A stretch of DNA of 64,000 nt from Hydractinia symbiolongicarpus (taxonomy: Eukaryota > Cnidaria > Hydrozoa > Anthoathecata > Hydractiniidae). A program made the position numbers and the translations under genes. The notes below the pieces were generated by a model that worked only from the letters and a program-made list of their open reading frames with translations, was not told the DNA's origin and did no database searches. Shown here one piece after another: positions 11,244 through 22,743 of the stretch (position 1 is its first letter; each line of letters opens with the position of its first letter). The stretch spans positions 16,060,001 to 16,124,000 of the forward strand of contig NC_079878.1 of the NCBI RefSeq assembly GCF_029227915.1, in the 5' to 3' direction.

Positions 11244-14117
11244 TGCAAGCACGTGATTTACATGTAAGGCCCTTTATAGGCTGTAAAAGGCCGTAATACA
11301 ATCCTTAGAAGACTGTGCACGCAGTTGACGGTGCTCTATGGCCATGGTGGAAAGTAAAATGACTTGAGATGTCGTAGTCCATTGAGAGTGGAAATGCTAG
11401 ACCTATTCCCACCTGTCTAACCTCGTCGAAGCACGTGATTTAATTGTAAGGCCTTTGCTAGTCTTCAAAAGTCCGTATTACAATCTGTAAAAGCCTGTGC
11501 ACGTATTAGACGGTGTTGTGTGGCCATTCCGGATTTAAAAACGACTTGACACGTCGTAGTCCATGACGAGGGGAAAGACTAGACCGATCCCTGCCTGTCT
11601 AGGCTCGTAGAAGCACATAGTTTACGTGTAAGACACTTATTAGGTTGCACAATGTCGTATTACGATCTTTAGAAGCCTGTGCACGCACTTGACGGTGTTC
11701 TATTGCCATGGCGGAAAAGAATACGTCTTGACGCGTTGTAATCTATTGAGAATGAAAGGACTAGAGCGATCGTCAACTGTCTAGGCTCGTGGAAGCACGT
11801 CAATGCATGTAATGCCCTTGATAGGCCGCAAAAGGCCGTACAATGTTCAGAAGACTGTGCACGTACTTGCGGGTGTTCCATGGCTATTGCAGGATGGTAA
11901 ACGACTTGAGATGTCGTAGTCCATATAATGTGTAATGACTAGTCTACAAAAGTCTGTATTACAATCTGCAAAAGCCTGTGCACGTATTTGAAGGTGTTGT
12001 GTGGCCATTCCGGATTTAAAAACGACTTGAGGCGCCGTAGTCCATTAAGATTGGAAGGACTAGACCGTTCTGAACCGGTCTAGGCTCGTGGAAACACGTG
12101 ATTTACGTGTAAGACCCTTTTTAGGCTGCAAAAGGCCGTATTACAAACTTTAGAAGACTGTGTACGTACTTGAGCGTGTTCCATGTTTATTGCGGAATGG
12201 TAAACGACTTGAGATGACGTGGTCCCTGGAGAGTGAAAGGACTAGACCGATCAACATCTATCTAGGCTCGTGGAAACACGTGATTTTTGTGTAAGGTCCT
12301 TATTAGGCCTGCAAAGGGCATATTACAACCTCTAAAAAACTGTGCACGTAGTTGACGGTGTTCTATGGCTATTGCGGAATGGAAAACGACTTGAGGCGTC
12401 GTAGTCCATTGAGAGTGGAAGGACTAGACCGTTCTCAATTGGTCTAGGCTTGTAGAATCACGTGATTTGCGTGTAAGACCCGTTTTAGGCCCCAAGAGGC
12501 TGTATTCCAAATTTTAAAAGACTGTGCACGTAGTTGACGGTGTTCTATTGCCATGGCGGAAAGGAAAACGTCTTGAGGCGTTGTAATCTATTCACAGTGA
12601 AAGGGCTAGACTGTTCTCGAACGGTCTAGGCTCGTAGAAGCACGTGATTTACGTGTAAGGCCTTTATTAGGCTGTAAAAGGCCGTATTACAATCTTTAGA
12701 AGACTGTGCACTTAGTTGACGGTGCTCTATGGCGATGGTGGAAAGTAAAATGACTTGAGACGTCGTAGTCCATTGAGAGTGGAAAGGCTAGACCGATCAT
12801 TACCTATCTAGGCTCGTGCAAGCGCGTGATTAACATGTAAGGGTTTTATTGGGCTGTAAAAGGCCGTATTACAATCTTTAGGACACTGTGCACGGAGTTG
12901 ACGCTGTTTTATTGCCATGGCGGAAAGGAAAACGACTTGAGGCGTTGCAATCTATTGAGAGTGAACGAACTAGACCGATCAGCACTTCTCTAGGCTGGTA
13001 GAAGCACGTAGTTCACGTGCAAAAACCTTTATTAGGCCGCAAAAAGCCGTACTACAAGCTTCAAAAGACTGTGCACGTAGTTGAAAGTGTTCTATTGCCA
13101 TGCCGGAAAGGAAAACGACTGGAGACGTCGTAGTCCATTGAGAGTGGAAGGACTAAACGGACCACCACCTGTCTAGGCTCGTGCAAACACGTGATTTACA
13201 TTTAAGGCCTTTATTAGGCCGTAAAAGGCCCTATTACAATCTTTAAAAGTATATGCACCTAGTTGACGGTGTTCTATTGCCATGGCAGAAAGGAAATCAA
13301 CTTGAGGCGTTGTAATCCACTAAGAATGGAAGGACTAGACCGTTCTCAATCGGTCTAGGCTCGTGCGAGCACGTGATTTACATGTAAGGCCCTTATTAGG
13401 CTGTAAAAGGCCGTAATACAATCCTTAGAAGACTGTGCTCTTAGATGACGGTGCTCTATGGTCTTGGTGGAAAGTAAAATGACTTGAGACGTCGTTGTCC
13501 ATTGAGAGTGGAAAGGCTAGACCTATTCCCACCTGTCTCACCTCGTCGAAGCACGTGATTTACTGTAAGGCCTTTACTTGTCTTCAAAAGTCTGTATTAA
13601 AATCTGTAAAAGCCTGTGCACGTATTTGACGGTGTTGTGTGGCCATTCCGGATTTAAAAACGACTTGAGGCGCCGTAGTCTATTGAGAATGGAAGGATTA
13701 GACCGATCCCAGCCTCTCTAGGCTCGTGGAATCACGTACTTTACGTGTAAGGCCCTTATTAGGCCGCAAAAAGCCGTATTACAAGCTTTAAAGACCTGTG
13801 CACGTAGTTGACGGTGTTCTAATGCCATGGCGAAAAGGAAATCAACTTGAAGCGTTGTAATCCATTAAGAATGGAAGGACTAGACCGTTGTCAATCGGTC
13901 TAGGCTCGTGCAAGCACGTGATTTACATGTAAGGCCCTTATTAGGCTGTAAAAGGCCGTAATACAATCCTTAGAAGACTGTGCGCGTAGTTGACGGTGTT
14001 CTATGGCCATGGTGGAAAGTAAAGTGACTTGAGACGTCGTAGTCCATTGAGAGTGGAAAAGCTAGACCGATTCCCACCTGTCTAACCTCGTCGAAGCACG
14101 TGAACTACGTGTAAGGT
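11244..14117 (+). repeat. Heterogeneous monomers with irregular junctions
   Basis: About 16 monomers of mixed class. A fourth, degenerate version of the gatccctgcctgtcta monomer lies near 11586. Near 11940 a monomer jumps from one ctag to a later ctag, losing roughly 70 bp. The monomers around 12800-13250, marked by cgatcattacctatc and ctggtagaagcacgtagttc, look ancestral to segments at 34.3, 40.9 and 61.2 kb. Confidence 0.8.
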
Positions 14118-16848
14118 CCTTTTTAGGCTGCAAAAGGCCGTATTACAATCTTTAAAAGCCTGTGCATGGAGTTGACGCTGTTTTATTGCCATGGCGGAAA
14201 GGAAAACGACTTGAGGCGTTACAATCTATTGAGAGTGAACGAACTAGACCGATCAGCACTTCTCTAGGCTGGTAGAAGCACGTAGTTCACGTGTAAAACC
14301 TTTATTAGGCCGCAAAAAGCCGTACTACAAGCCTTAAAAGACTGTGCACGTAGTTGAAAGTGTTCTATTGCCATGCCGGAAAGGAAAACGACTGGAGACG
14401 TCGTAGTCCATTGAAAGTGGAAGGACTAAACGGACCACCACCTGTCTAGGCTCGTGCAAACACGTGATTTACATGTAAGGCCCTTATTAGGCTGTAAAAG
14501 GCCGTAATACAATCCTTAGAAGACTGTGCACGCAGTTGACGGTGTTCTATGGCCATGGTGGAAAGTAAAGTGACTTGAGACGTCGTAGTCCATTGAGGGT
14601 GGAAAGGCTAGACCGATTCCCACCTGTCTAACCTCGTCAAAGCACGTGATTTACGTGTAAGGCCCTTATTGGGCTGCAAAAGGCCGTATTACAATCTTTG
14701 AAAGACAGTGCATGTACTTGACAGTGTTCTATGGCTAATGCGGAATGCTAAACAACTTGAGATGCCGTAGTCCATGTACTGTGGAATGACTAGACCGTTC
14801 ACCACCTATCTAGGCTCGTGGGAACATGTGATTCACGTGTAAGGCCCTTACTAGGTTGCAAAAGAACGTATTACAACCTTTAAAAGCCTGTGCACGTAGT
14901 TGACGGTGTTCTAATGCCATTGCGAAAAGGAAATCAACTTGAGGCGTTGTAATCCATTAAGAATGGAAGGACTAGATCGTTCTCAATCGGTCTCGGCTCG
15001 TAGAAGCACGTGTTTTACATGTAATGCCTTTATTAGGCTGTAAACGGCCGTATTACAATCTGCAAAAGCCTGTGCACGTATTTGACGGTGTTGTGTGGCC
15101 ATTCCGGATTTAAAAACGACTTGAGGCGCCGTAGTCCATTGAGATTGGAAGGACTAGACCGTTCTGAACCGGTCTAGGCTCGTGGAAACACGTGATTTAC
15201 GTGTAAGACCCTTTTTAGGCCGCAAAAGGCCGTATTACAATCTTTAAAAGCCTGTGCACGTAGTTGACGGTGTTCTATTGCCTTGGCGGACTAGAAAACG
15301 ATTTAAGCCGTCGTAGTCCATTGAGAATGGAAGGGCTTGACCGTTCTCATTCCGTCTAGGCTCGTAGAAGCACGTGATTTTCGTGTAAGGCCTTTATTAG
15401 GTTGTAAAAGGCCGTAATACAATCCTTAGAAGACTGTGCACGCAGTTGACGGTGTTCTATGGCCATGGTGGAAAGGAAAACGCTTTGAGGCGTTATAATC
15501 TATTGAGAGTGAAAGGACTAGACCGATCAAGATCTATCTAGGCTCGTGGAAACACGTGATTTTTGGGGAAGGTCCTTATTAGGCCTGCAAAGGGCGTATT
15601 ACAACCTCTAAAAAACTGTGCACGTAGTTGACGGTGTTGTGTGGCCATTCCGGATTTAAAAACGACTTGAGGCGCCCTAGTCCGTTGAGAGTGGAAGGAC
15701 TAGACCGTTCTCAATCGGTCTAGCCTCGTAGAAGCACGTGATTTACGTGTAAGGCCCTTATTAGGCTGCAAAAAGCCGTGCTACAATTTTTGGAAGACTG
15801 TGCACGTAGTTGACGGTGTTCTATTGCCATGGCGGAAAGGAAGTCAACTTGAGGCGTTGCAATCCATTGAGAATGGAAGGACTAGACCGTTCTCAATCGG
15901 TCTAGGCTCGTGCAAGCACGTGATTTACATGTAAGGCCCTTATTAGGCTGTAAAAGGCAGTATTACAATCTTTAAAAGACTGTGCACGTAGTTGACGGTG
16001 TTCTATTGCCATGACAAAAGAAGAATGACTTGAGGTGTTGTAATCTATTGAGAGTGAAAGGACTAGAGCGATCGTCAGCTGTCTAGGCTCGTGGAAGGAC
16101 GTGATTTACATGTAAGGCCCTTAATAGGCTGTAAAAGGCCGTATTATAATCTTTAGAAGACTGTGCACGTAGTTGACGGTGTTCTATTGCCATTGCGAAA
16201 AGGAAATCAACTTGAGGCGTTGTATTCCATTAAGAATGGAAGGACTAGATCGTTCTCAATCGGTCTCGGCTCGTAGAAGCACGTGTTTTACATGTAAGGC
16301 CTTTATTAGGCTGTAAACGGCCGTATTACAATCTGCAAAAGCGTGTGCACGTATTTGACGGTGTTGTGTGGCCATTCCGGATTTAAAAACGACTTGAGGC
16401 GCCGTAGTCCATTGAGATTGGAAGGACTAGACCGTTCTCAATCGGTCTAGCCTCGTAGAAGCACGTGATTTACATGTAAGGCCCTTATTAGGCCGCAAAA
16501 GGCAGTATTACAATCTTTAAAAGACTGTGCACGTAGTTGACGGTGTTCTATTGCCATGACAAAAGGAGAACGACTTGAGGTGTTGTAATCTATTGAGAGT
16601 GAAAGGACTAGAGCGATCGTCAGCTGTCTAGGCTCGTGGAAGGACGTGATTTACATGTAAGGCCCTTATTAGGCTGCAAAAAGCCGTGCTACAATTTTTG
16701 GAAGACTGTGCACGTAGTTGACGGTGTTCTATTGCCATGGCGGAAAGGAAGTCAACTTGAGGCGTTGCAATCCATTGAGAATGAAAGGACTAGACCGTTC
16801 TCAATCGGTCTAGGCTCGTGGAAGCACGTGATTTACATGTAAGGCCCT
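14118..16848 (+). repeat. Block D, copy 1 (about 15 monomers)
   Basis: A 2.73-kb stretch recopied at 26876-28880. The left part aligns at an offset of 12,758 bp up to 15327 and the right part at 12,031 bp from 16054. The 727-bp difference equals four monomers less one base. So either the downstream copy lost, or this copy gained, four monomers. Confidence 0.88.
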
Positions 16849-19079
16849 TATTAGGTTGTAAAAGGCCGTAATACAATCCTTAGAAGACTGTGCACGCAGT
16901 TTACGGTTTTCTATGGCCATGGTGGAAAGTAAAGTGACTTGAGACGTCGTAGTCTATTGAGAGTGGAAAGGCTAGACCGATTCCCACCTGTCTAACCTCG
17001 TCAAAGCACGTGATTTACGTGTAAGGCCCTTATTGGGCTGCAAAAGGCCGTATTACAATCTTTAAAAGACTGTGCACGTAGTTGACTCTGTTCTATTGCC
17101 ACGGCGGAAAGGAAAAGGACTTGAGACGTCGTAGTTCATTAAGAGTGGGAGGACTAGACCGTTCCCCACCTATTTAGGGTCGCAGAAGCACGTGATTTTC
17201 ATGTAAGGCTCTCATTAGGCTCTGAAGGAACGTATTACAACCTTTAGAAGAATCTGCACGTACTTGACAGTGTTCTATGGCTAATGCGGAATGCTAAACA
17301 ACTTGAGATGTCGTAGTCCATGTAATGTGGAATGACTAGACCGTTCACCACCTATCTAGGCTCGTGGGAACACGTGATTCACGTGTAAGGCCCTTACTAG
17401 GTTGCAAAAGAACGTATTACAACCTTTAAAAGCCTGTGCACGTAGTTGACGGTGTTTTATTGCCATGGCGGAAAGGAAAACGCTTTGAGGCGTTATAATC
17501 TATTGAGAGTGAAAGGACTAGACCGATCAACATCTATCTAGGCTCGTGGAAACACGTGATTTTTGTGTAAGGTCCTTATTAGGCCTGCAAATGGCGTATT
17601 ACAACCTCTAAAAAACTGTGCACAAAGTTGACGGTGTTCTATTGCCATGGCGGAAAGGAAGTCAACTTGAGGCGTTGCAATCCATTGAGAATGGAAGGAC
17701 TAGACCGTTCTCAATCGGTCTAGGCTCGTGCAAGCACGTGATTTACATGTAAGGCCCTTATTAGGCTGTAAAAGGCCGTATTACAATCCTTAGAAGACTG
17801 TGGACGCAGTTGACGGTGCTCTATGGCCATGGTGGAAAGTAAAACGACTTGAGACGTCGCAGTCCATTGTGAGTGGAAAAGCTAGACCGATTCCCACCTG
17901 TCTAACCTCGTCGAAGCACGTGATTTACGTGTAAGGCCCTTATTAGGCTGCAAAAGGCCGTATTTCAACTTTTAGAAGACTGTGCACGAAGTTGATGGTG
18001 TTCTGTTGCCATGACGGAAAGGAAAACGTCTTGAGGCGTTGTAATCTATTCACAGCTCGTGGAAACACGTGATTTTCGTGTAAGGCACTTATTAGGCTCT
18101 GAAGGAACGTATTACAACCTTTAGAAGAATCTGCACGTACTTGACAGTGTTCTATGGCTATTGCGGAATGCTAAACGACTTCAGATGTCGTAGTCCATGT
18201 AATGTGGAATGACTAGACCGTTCCACACCTATCTAGGCTCGTGGAAACACGTGATTTTCGTGCAAGGCCCTTATTAGGCCGCAAAAGGCAGTATTACAAT
18301 CTTTAAAAGACTGTGCACGTAGTTGACGGTGTTCTATTCCCATGACAAAAAGAGAACGTTTGAGGTGTTGTAATCTATTGAGAGTGAAAGGACTAGAGCG
18401 ATCGTCAGCTGTCTAGGCTCGTGGAAGGAAGTACTTTACGTTATTAGGCTGCACAATGTCGTATTACAATCTTTAGAATCCTGTGCAAGTAGTTGACGGT
18501 GTTCTATTGCCTTGCCGGAAAGGAAAGCGAATTGAAATGTCGAAGTCCATTACGAGTGGAAGGACTAGACCGATCCCAACCTGTCTAGGCTCGTTGAAGC
18601 ACGTGATTTACTAGTAAGGCCCTTACTACTCTCCAAAAGGCCGTATTGCAACCTTAAGAAGAATGTGCCCATGTTTGACTGTGTTCTATTGCCATGGCGG
18701 AAAGGAAAACGACTTGAGGCGTTACAATCTATTGAGAGTGAACGAACTGGACCGATCAGCACTTGTCTAAGCTGGTAGAAGCACGTAGTTCTCGTGTAAA
18801 GCCTTTATTAGGCCGCAAAAAGCCGTACTACAAGCTTCAAAAGACTGTGCACGTAGTTGAAAGTGTTCTATTGCCATGCCGGAAAGGAAAACGACTGGAG
18901 ACGTCGTAGTCCATTGAGAGTGGAAGGACTAAACGGACCACCACCTGTCTAGGCTCGTGCAAACACGTGATTTACATTTAAGGCCTTTATTAGGCCGTAA
19001 AAGGCCCTATTACAATCTTTAAAAGTATATGCACCTAGTTGACGGTGTTCTAATGACATGGCGGATTTGAAAATAATTT
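16849..19079 (+). repeat. Heterogeneous monomers preceding the ABAB region
   Basis: About 12 monomers, with irregular joins near 18055 (cacag to ctcgtgg, about 33 bp missing) and near 18433 (a short loss within the gtgtaaggccc region). It includes the last ctactctccaaaagg monomer (18627). The monomers from 18760 to 19079 feed into the repeated unit that follows. Confidence 0.8.
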
Positions 19080-19145
19080 AAGGCGTTGTAGTCCATTGAG
19101 AATAGAAGGACTAGACCGTTCTCAATCGGTCTAGGCTCGTGGAAG

Positions 19146-19160
19146 CACGTGATTCACGTG
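19146..19160 (+). repeat. Paired CACGTG palindromes
   Basis: CACGTG, ATT, CACGTG: two self-complementary hexamers three bases apart. This occurs in the monomer class with gattcacgtg. Most other monomers keep the first hexamer and have ttacgtg or ttacatg in the second. CACGTG is the plant G-box core, but nothing here shows regulatory use. Confidence 0.7.
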
Positions 19161-20565
19161 TAAGGCCCTTACTAGGTTGCAAAGAACGTATTACAACCTT
19201 TAAAAGCCTGTGCACGTAGTTGACGGTGTTTTATTGCCATGGCGGAAAGGAAAACGCTTTGAGGCGTCGTAGTCCATTGAGAGTGGAAGGACTAGAGCGA
19301 TCAACATCTATCTAGGCTCGTGGAAACACGTGATTTACATGTAAGGCCCTTATTAGGCTGTAAAAGGCCGTATTACAATCCTTAGAAGACTGTGGATGCA
19401 GTTGACGGTGCTCTATGGCCATGGTGGAAAGTAAAACGACTTGAGACGTCGTAGTCCATTGAGAGTGGAAAAGCTAGACCGATTCTCACCTGTCTAACCT
19501 CGTCGAAGCACGTGATTTACGTGTAAGGCCCTTATTAGGCTGTAAAAGGCCGTAATACAATCCTTAGAAGACTGTGCACGCAGTTGACGGTATTCTATGG
19601 CCATGGTGGAAAGTAAAGTGACTTGAGACGTCGTAGTCTATTGAGAGTGGAAAGGCTAGACCGATTCCCACCTGTCTAACATCGTAAAAGCACGTGATTT
19701 AAGTGTAAGGCCCTTATTGGGCTGCAAAAGGCCGTATTACAATCTTTAAAAGACTGTGCACGTAGTTGACACTGTTCTATTGCCACGGCGGAAAGGAAAA
19801 GGACTTGCGACGTCGTAGTTCATTAAGAGTGGGAGGACTAGACCGTTCCCCACCTATTTAGGCTCGTGGGAACACGTGATTCACGTGTAAGGCCCTTACT
19901 AGGTTGCAAAAGAACGTATTACAACCTTTAAAAGCCTGTGCACGTAGTTGACGGTGTTTTATTGCCATGGCGGAAAGGAAAACGCTTTGAGGCGTTATAA
20001 TCTATTGAGAGTGAAAGGACTAGACCGATCAACATCTATCTAGGCTCGTGGAAACACGTGATATTTGTGTAAGGTCCTTATTAGGCCTGCAAATGGCGTA
20101 TTACAATCTTTGAAAGACTGTGCACGTACTTGACAGTGTTCTATGGCTAATGCGGAATGCTAAACAACTTGAGATGTCGTAGTCCATGTACTGTGGAATG
20201 ACTAGACCGTTCACCACCTATCTGGGCTCGTGGGAACATGTGATTCACGTGTAAGGCCCTTCCTAGGTTGCAAAAGAACGTATTACAACCTTTAAAAGCC
20301 TGTGCACGTAGTTGACGGTGTTCTAATGCCATTGCGAAAAGGAAATCAACTTGAGGCGTTGTATTCCATTAAGAATGGAAGGACTAGATCGTTCTCAATC
20401 GGTCTCGGTTCTTGGAAGCACGTGTTTTACATGTAAGGCCTTTATTAGGCTGTAAACGGCCGTATTACAATCTGCAAAAGCGTGTGCACGTATTTGACGG
20501 TGTTGTGTGGCCATTCCGGATTTAAAAACGACTTGAGGCGCCGTAGTCCATTGAGATTGGAAGGA

Positions 20566-20589
20566 CTAGACCGTTCTGAACCGGTCTAG
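20566..20589 (+). repeat. Extended inverted-repeat variant
   Basis: Here the spacer reads ttctgaac, so gttc (20573-20576) can also pair with gaac (20578-20581). This makes a near-continuous stem of about 11 bp with one bulged base. The variant sits in a fixed slot of the 10-monomer unit (also 12061, 15164, 22386, 24205). Confidence 0.75.
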
Positions 20590-20925
20590 GCTCGTGGAAG
20601 GACGTGAACTACGTGTAAGGTCCTTTTTAGGCTGCAAAAGACCGTATTACAATCTTTAGAAGACTGTGCACCTAGTTGAAAGTGTTCTATTGCCATGCCG
20701 GAAAGGAAAACGACTGGAGACGTCGTAGTCCATTGAGATTGGAAGGACTAAACGGACCACCACCTCTCTAGGCTCGTGCAAACACGTGATTTACATTTAA
20801 GGCCTCTATTAGGCCGTAAAAGGCCCTATTACAATCTTTAAAAGTATATGCACCTAGTTGACGGTGTTCTAATGACATGGCGGATTTAAAAACGATTTAA
20901 GGCGTTGTAGTCCATTGAGAATGAA

Positions 20926-22743
20926 AGGAGTAGACCGTTCTCAATCGGTCTAGGCTCGTGGAAGCACGTGATTCACGTGTAAGGCCCTTACTAGGTTGCA
21001 AAAGAACGTATTACAACCTTTAAAAGCCTGTGCACGTATTTGACGGTGTTGTGTGGGCATTCCGGATTTAAAAACGACTTGAGGCGCCGTAGTCCGTTGA
21101 GAGTGGAAGGACTAGACCGTTCTCAATCGGTCTAGCCTCGTAGAAGCACGTGATTTACGTGTAAGGCCCTTATTAGGCTGCAAAAAGCCGTGCTACAATT
21201 TTTGGAAGACTGTGCACGTAGTTGACGGTGTTCTATTGCCATGGCGGAAAGGAAGTCAACTTGAGGCGTTGCAATCCATTGAGAATGAAAGGACTAGACC
21301 GTTCTCAATCGGTCTAGGCTCGTGCAAGCACGTGATTTACATGTAAGGCCCTTATTAGGCTGTAAAAGGCCGTATTACAATCCTTAGAAGACTGTGGATG
21401 CAGTTGACGGTGCTCTATGGCCATGGTGGAAAGTAAAATGACTTGAGACGTCGTAGTCCATTGAGAGTGGAAAGGCTAGACCGATTCCCACCTGTCTAAC
21501 ATCGTGAAAGCACGTGATTTACGTGTAAGGCCCTTATTGGGCTGCAAAAGGCCGTATTACAATCTTTAAAAGACTGTGCACGTAGTTGACACTGTTCTAT
21601 TGCCACGGCGGAAAGGAAAAGGACTTGCGACGTCGTAGTTCATTAAGAGTGGGAGGACTAGACCGTTTCCCACCTATTTAGGCTCGTGGGAACACGTGAT
21701 TCACGTGTAAGGCCCTTACTAGGTTGCAAAAGAACGTATTACAACCTTTAAAAGCCTGTGCACGTAGTTGACGGTGTTTTATTGCCATGGCGGAAAGGAA
21801 AACGCTTTGAGGCGTTATAATCTATTGAGAGTGAAAGGACTAGACCGATCAACATCTATCTAGGCTCGTGGAAACACGTGATATTTGTGTAAGGTCCTTA
21901 TTAGGCCTGCAAATGGCGTATTACAATCTTTGAAAGACTGTGCACGTACTTGACAGTGTTCTATGGCTAATGCGGAATGCTAAACAACTTGAGATGTCGT
22001 AGTCCATGTACTGTGGAATGACTAGACCGTTCACCACCTATCTGGGCTCGTGGGAACTTGTGATTCACGTGTAAGGCCCTTCCTAGGTTGCAAAAGAACG
22101 TATTACAACCTTTAAAAGCCTGTGCACGTAGTTGACGGTGTTCTAATGCCATTGCGAAAAGGAAATCAACTTGAGGCGTTGTATTCCATTAAGAATGGAA
22201 GGACTAGATCGTTCTCAATCGGTCTCGGCTCGTGGAAGCACGTGTTTTACATGTAAGGCCTTTATTAGGCTGTAAACGGCCGTATTACAATCTGCAAAAG
22301 CGTGTGCACGTATTTGACGGTGTTGTGTGGCCATTCCGGATTTAAAAACGACTTGAGGCGCCGTAGTCCATTGAGATTGGAAGGACTAGACCGTTCTGAA
22401 CCGGTCTAGGCTCGTGGAAGGACGTGAACTACGTGTAAGGTCCTTTTTAGGCTGCAAAAGACCGTATTACAATCTTTAGAAGACTGTGCACCTAGTTGAA
22501 AGTGTTCTATTGCCATGCCGGAAAGGAAAACGACTGGAGACGTCGTAGTCCATTGAGATTGGAAGGACTAAACGGACCACCACCTCTCTAGGCTCGTGCA
22601 AACACGTGATTTACATTTAAGGCCTCTATTAGGCCGTAAAAGGCCCTATTACAATCTTTAAAAGTATATGCACCTAGTTGACGGTGTTCTAATCACATGG
22701 CGGATTTAAAAACGATTTAAGGCGTTGTAGTCCATTGAGAATA
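20926..22743 (+). repeat. 10-monomer order within half B1
   Basis: Monomer starts near 20926, 21108, 21290, 21472, 21654, 21836, 22018, 22200, 22380 and 22562. In order they carry: gagtagaccgttctc; the cctcgtag variant; gtgcaagcacg; gattcccacctgtctaac; accgtttcccacctat; gatcaacatctatc; gttcaccacctatctggg; gatcgttctcaatcgg; gttctgaaccgg; and aaacggaccaccacc. Each class occupies a fixed slot, the defining property of a higher-order repeat. Confidence 0.88.

Larger units (their letters stand above)
19080..22718 (+). repeat. 20-monomer unit, copy 1 (A1-B1)
   Basis: First copy of a 3,639-bp unit made of two related 10-monomer halves. Halves A and B share most monomers at an 1,820-bp offset. They differ by markers: A has tcggttcttgg (20404) and taatgacatgg (20871); B has tcggctcgtgg (22224) and taatcacatgg (22691). 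A has one extra monomer in the 19480-19660 part, and B has one extra in the 21040-21290 part. Both full copies share a 1-base loss in ttgcaaagaacg (19178 and 22817). Confidence 0.92.

Noticed and set aside
16636-16842. 68-codon plus-strand frame, identical at 28667-28873
   Set aside because: Identity is explained by the copy of block D; the frame is ordinary satellite sequence.
20147-20332. Recurring 61-codon minus-strand open frames (also near 21967, 23786, 25606, 29858, 30950, 57336, 59041, 62544)
   Set aside because: They span about one monomer, recur only where the DNA block is duplicated, differ by the same variants as the DNA, and have no codon-position bias that I can see. A 182-bp period shifts frame each monomer, so no longer protein is possible.
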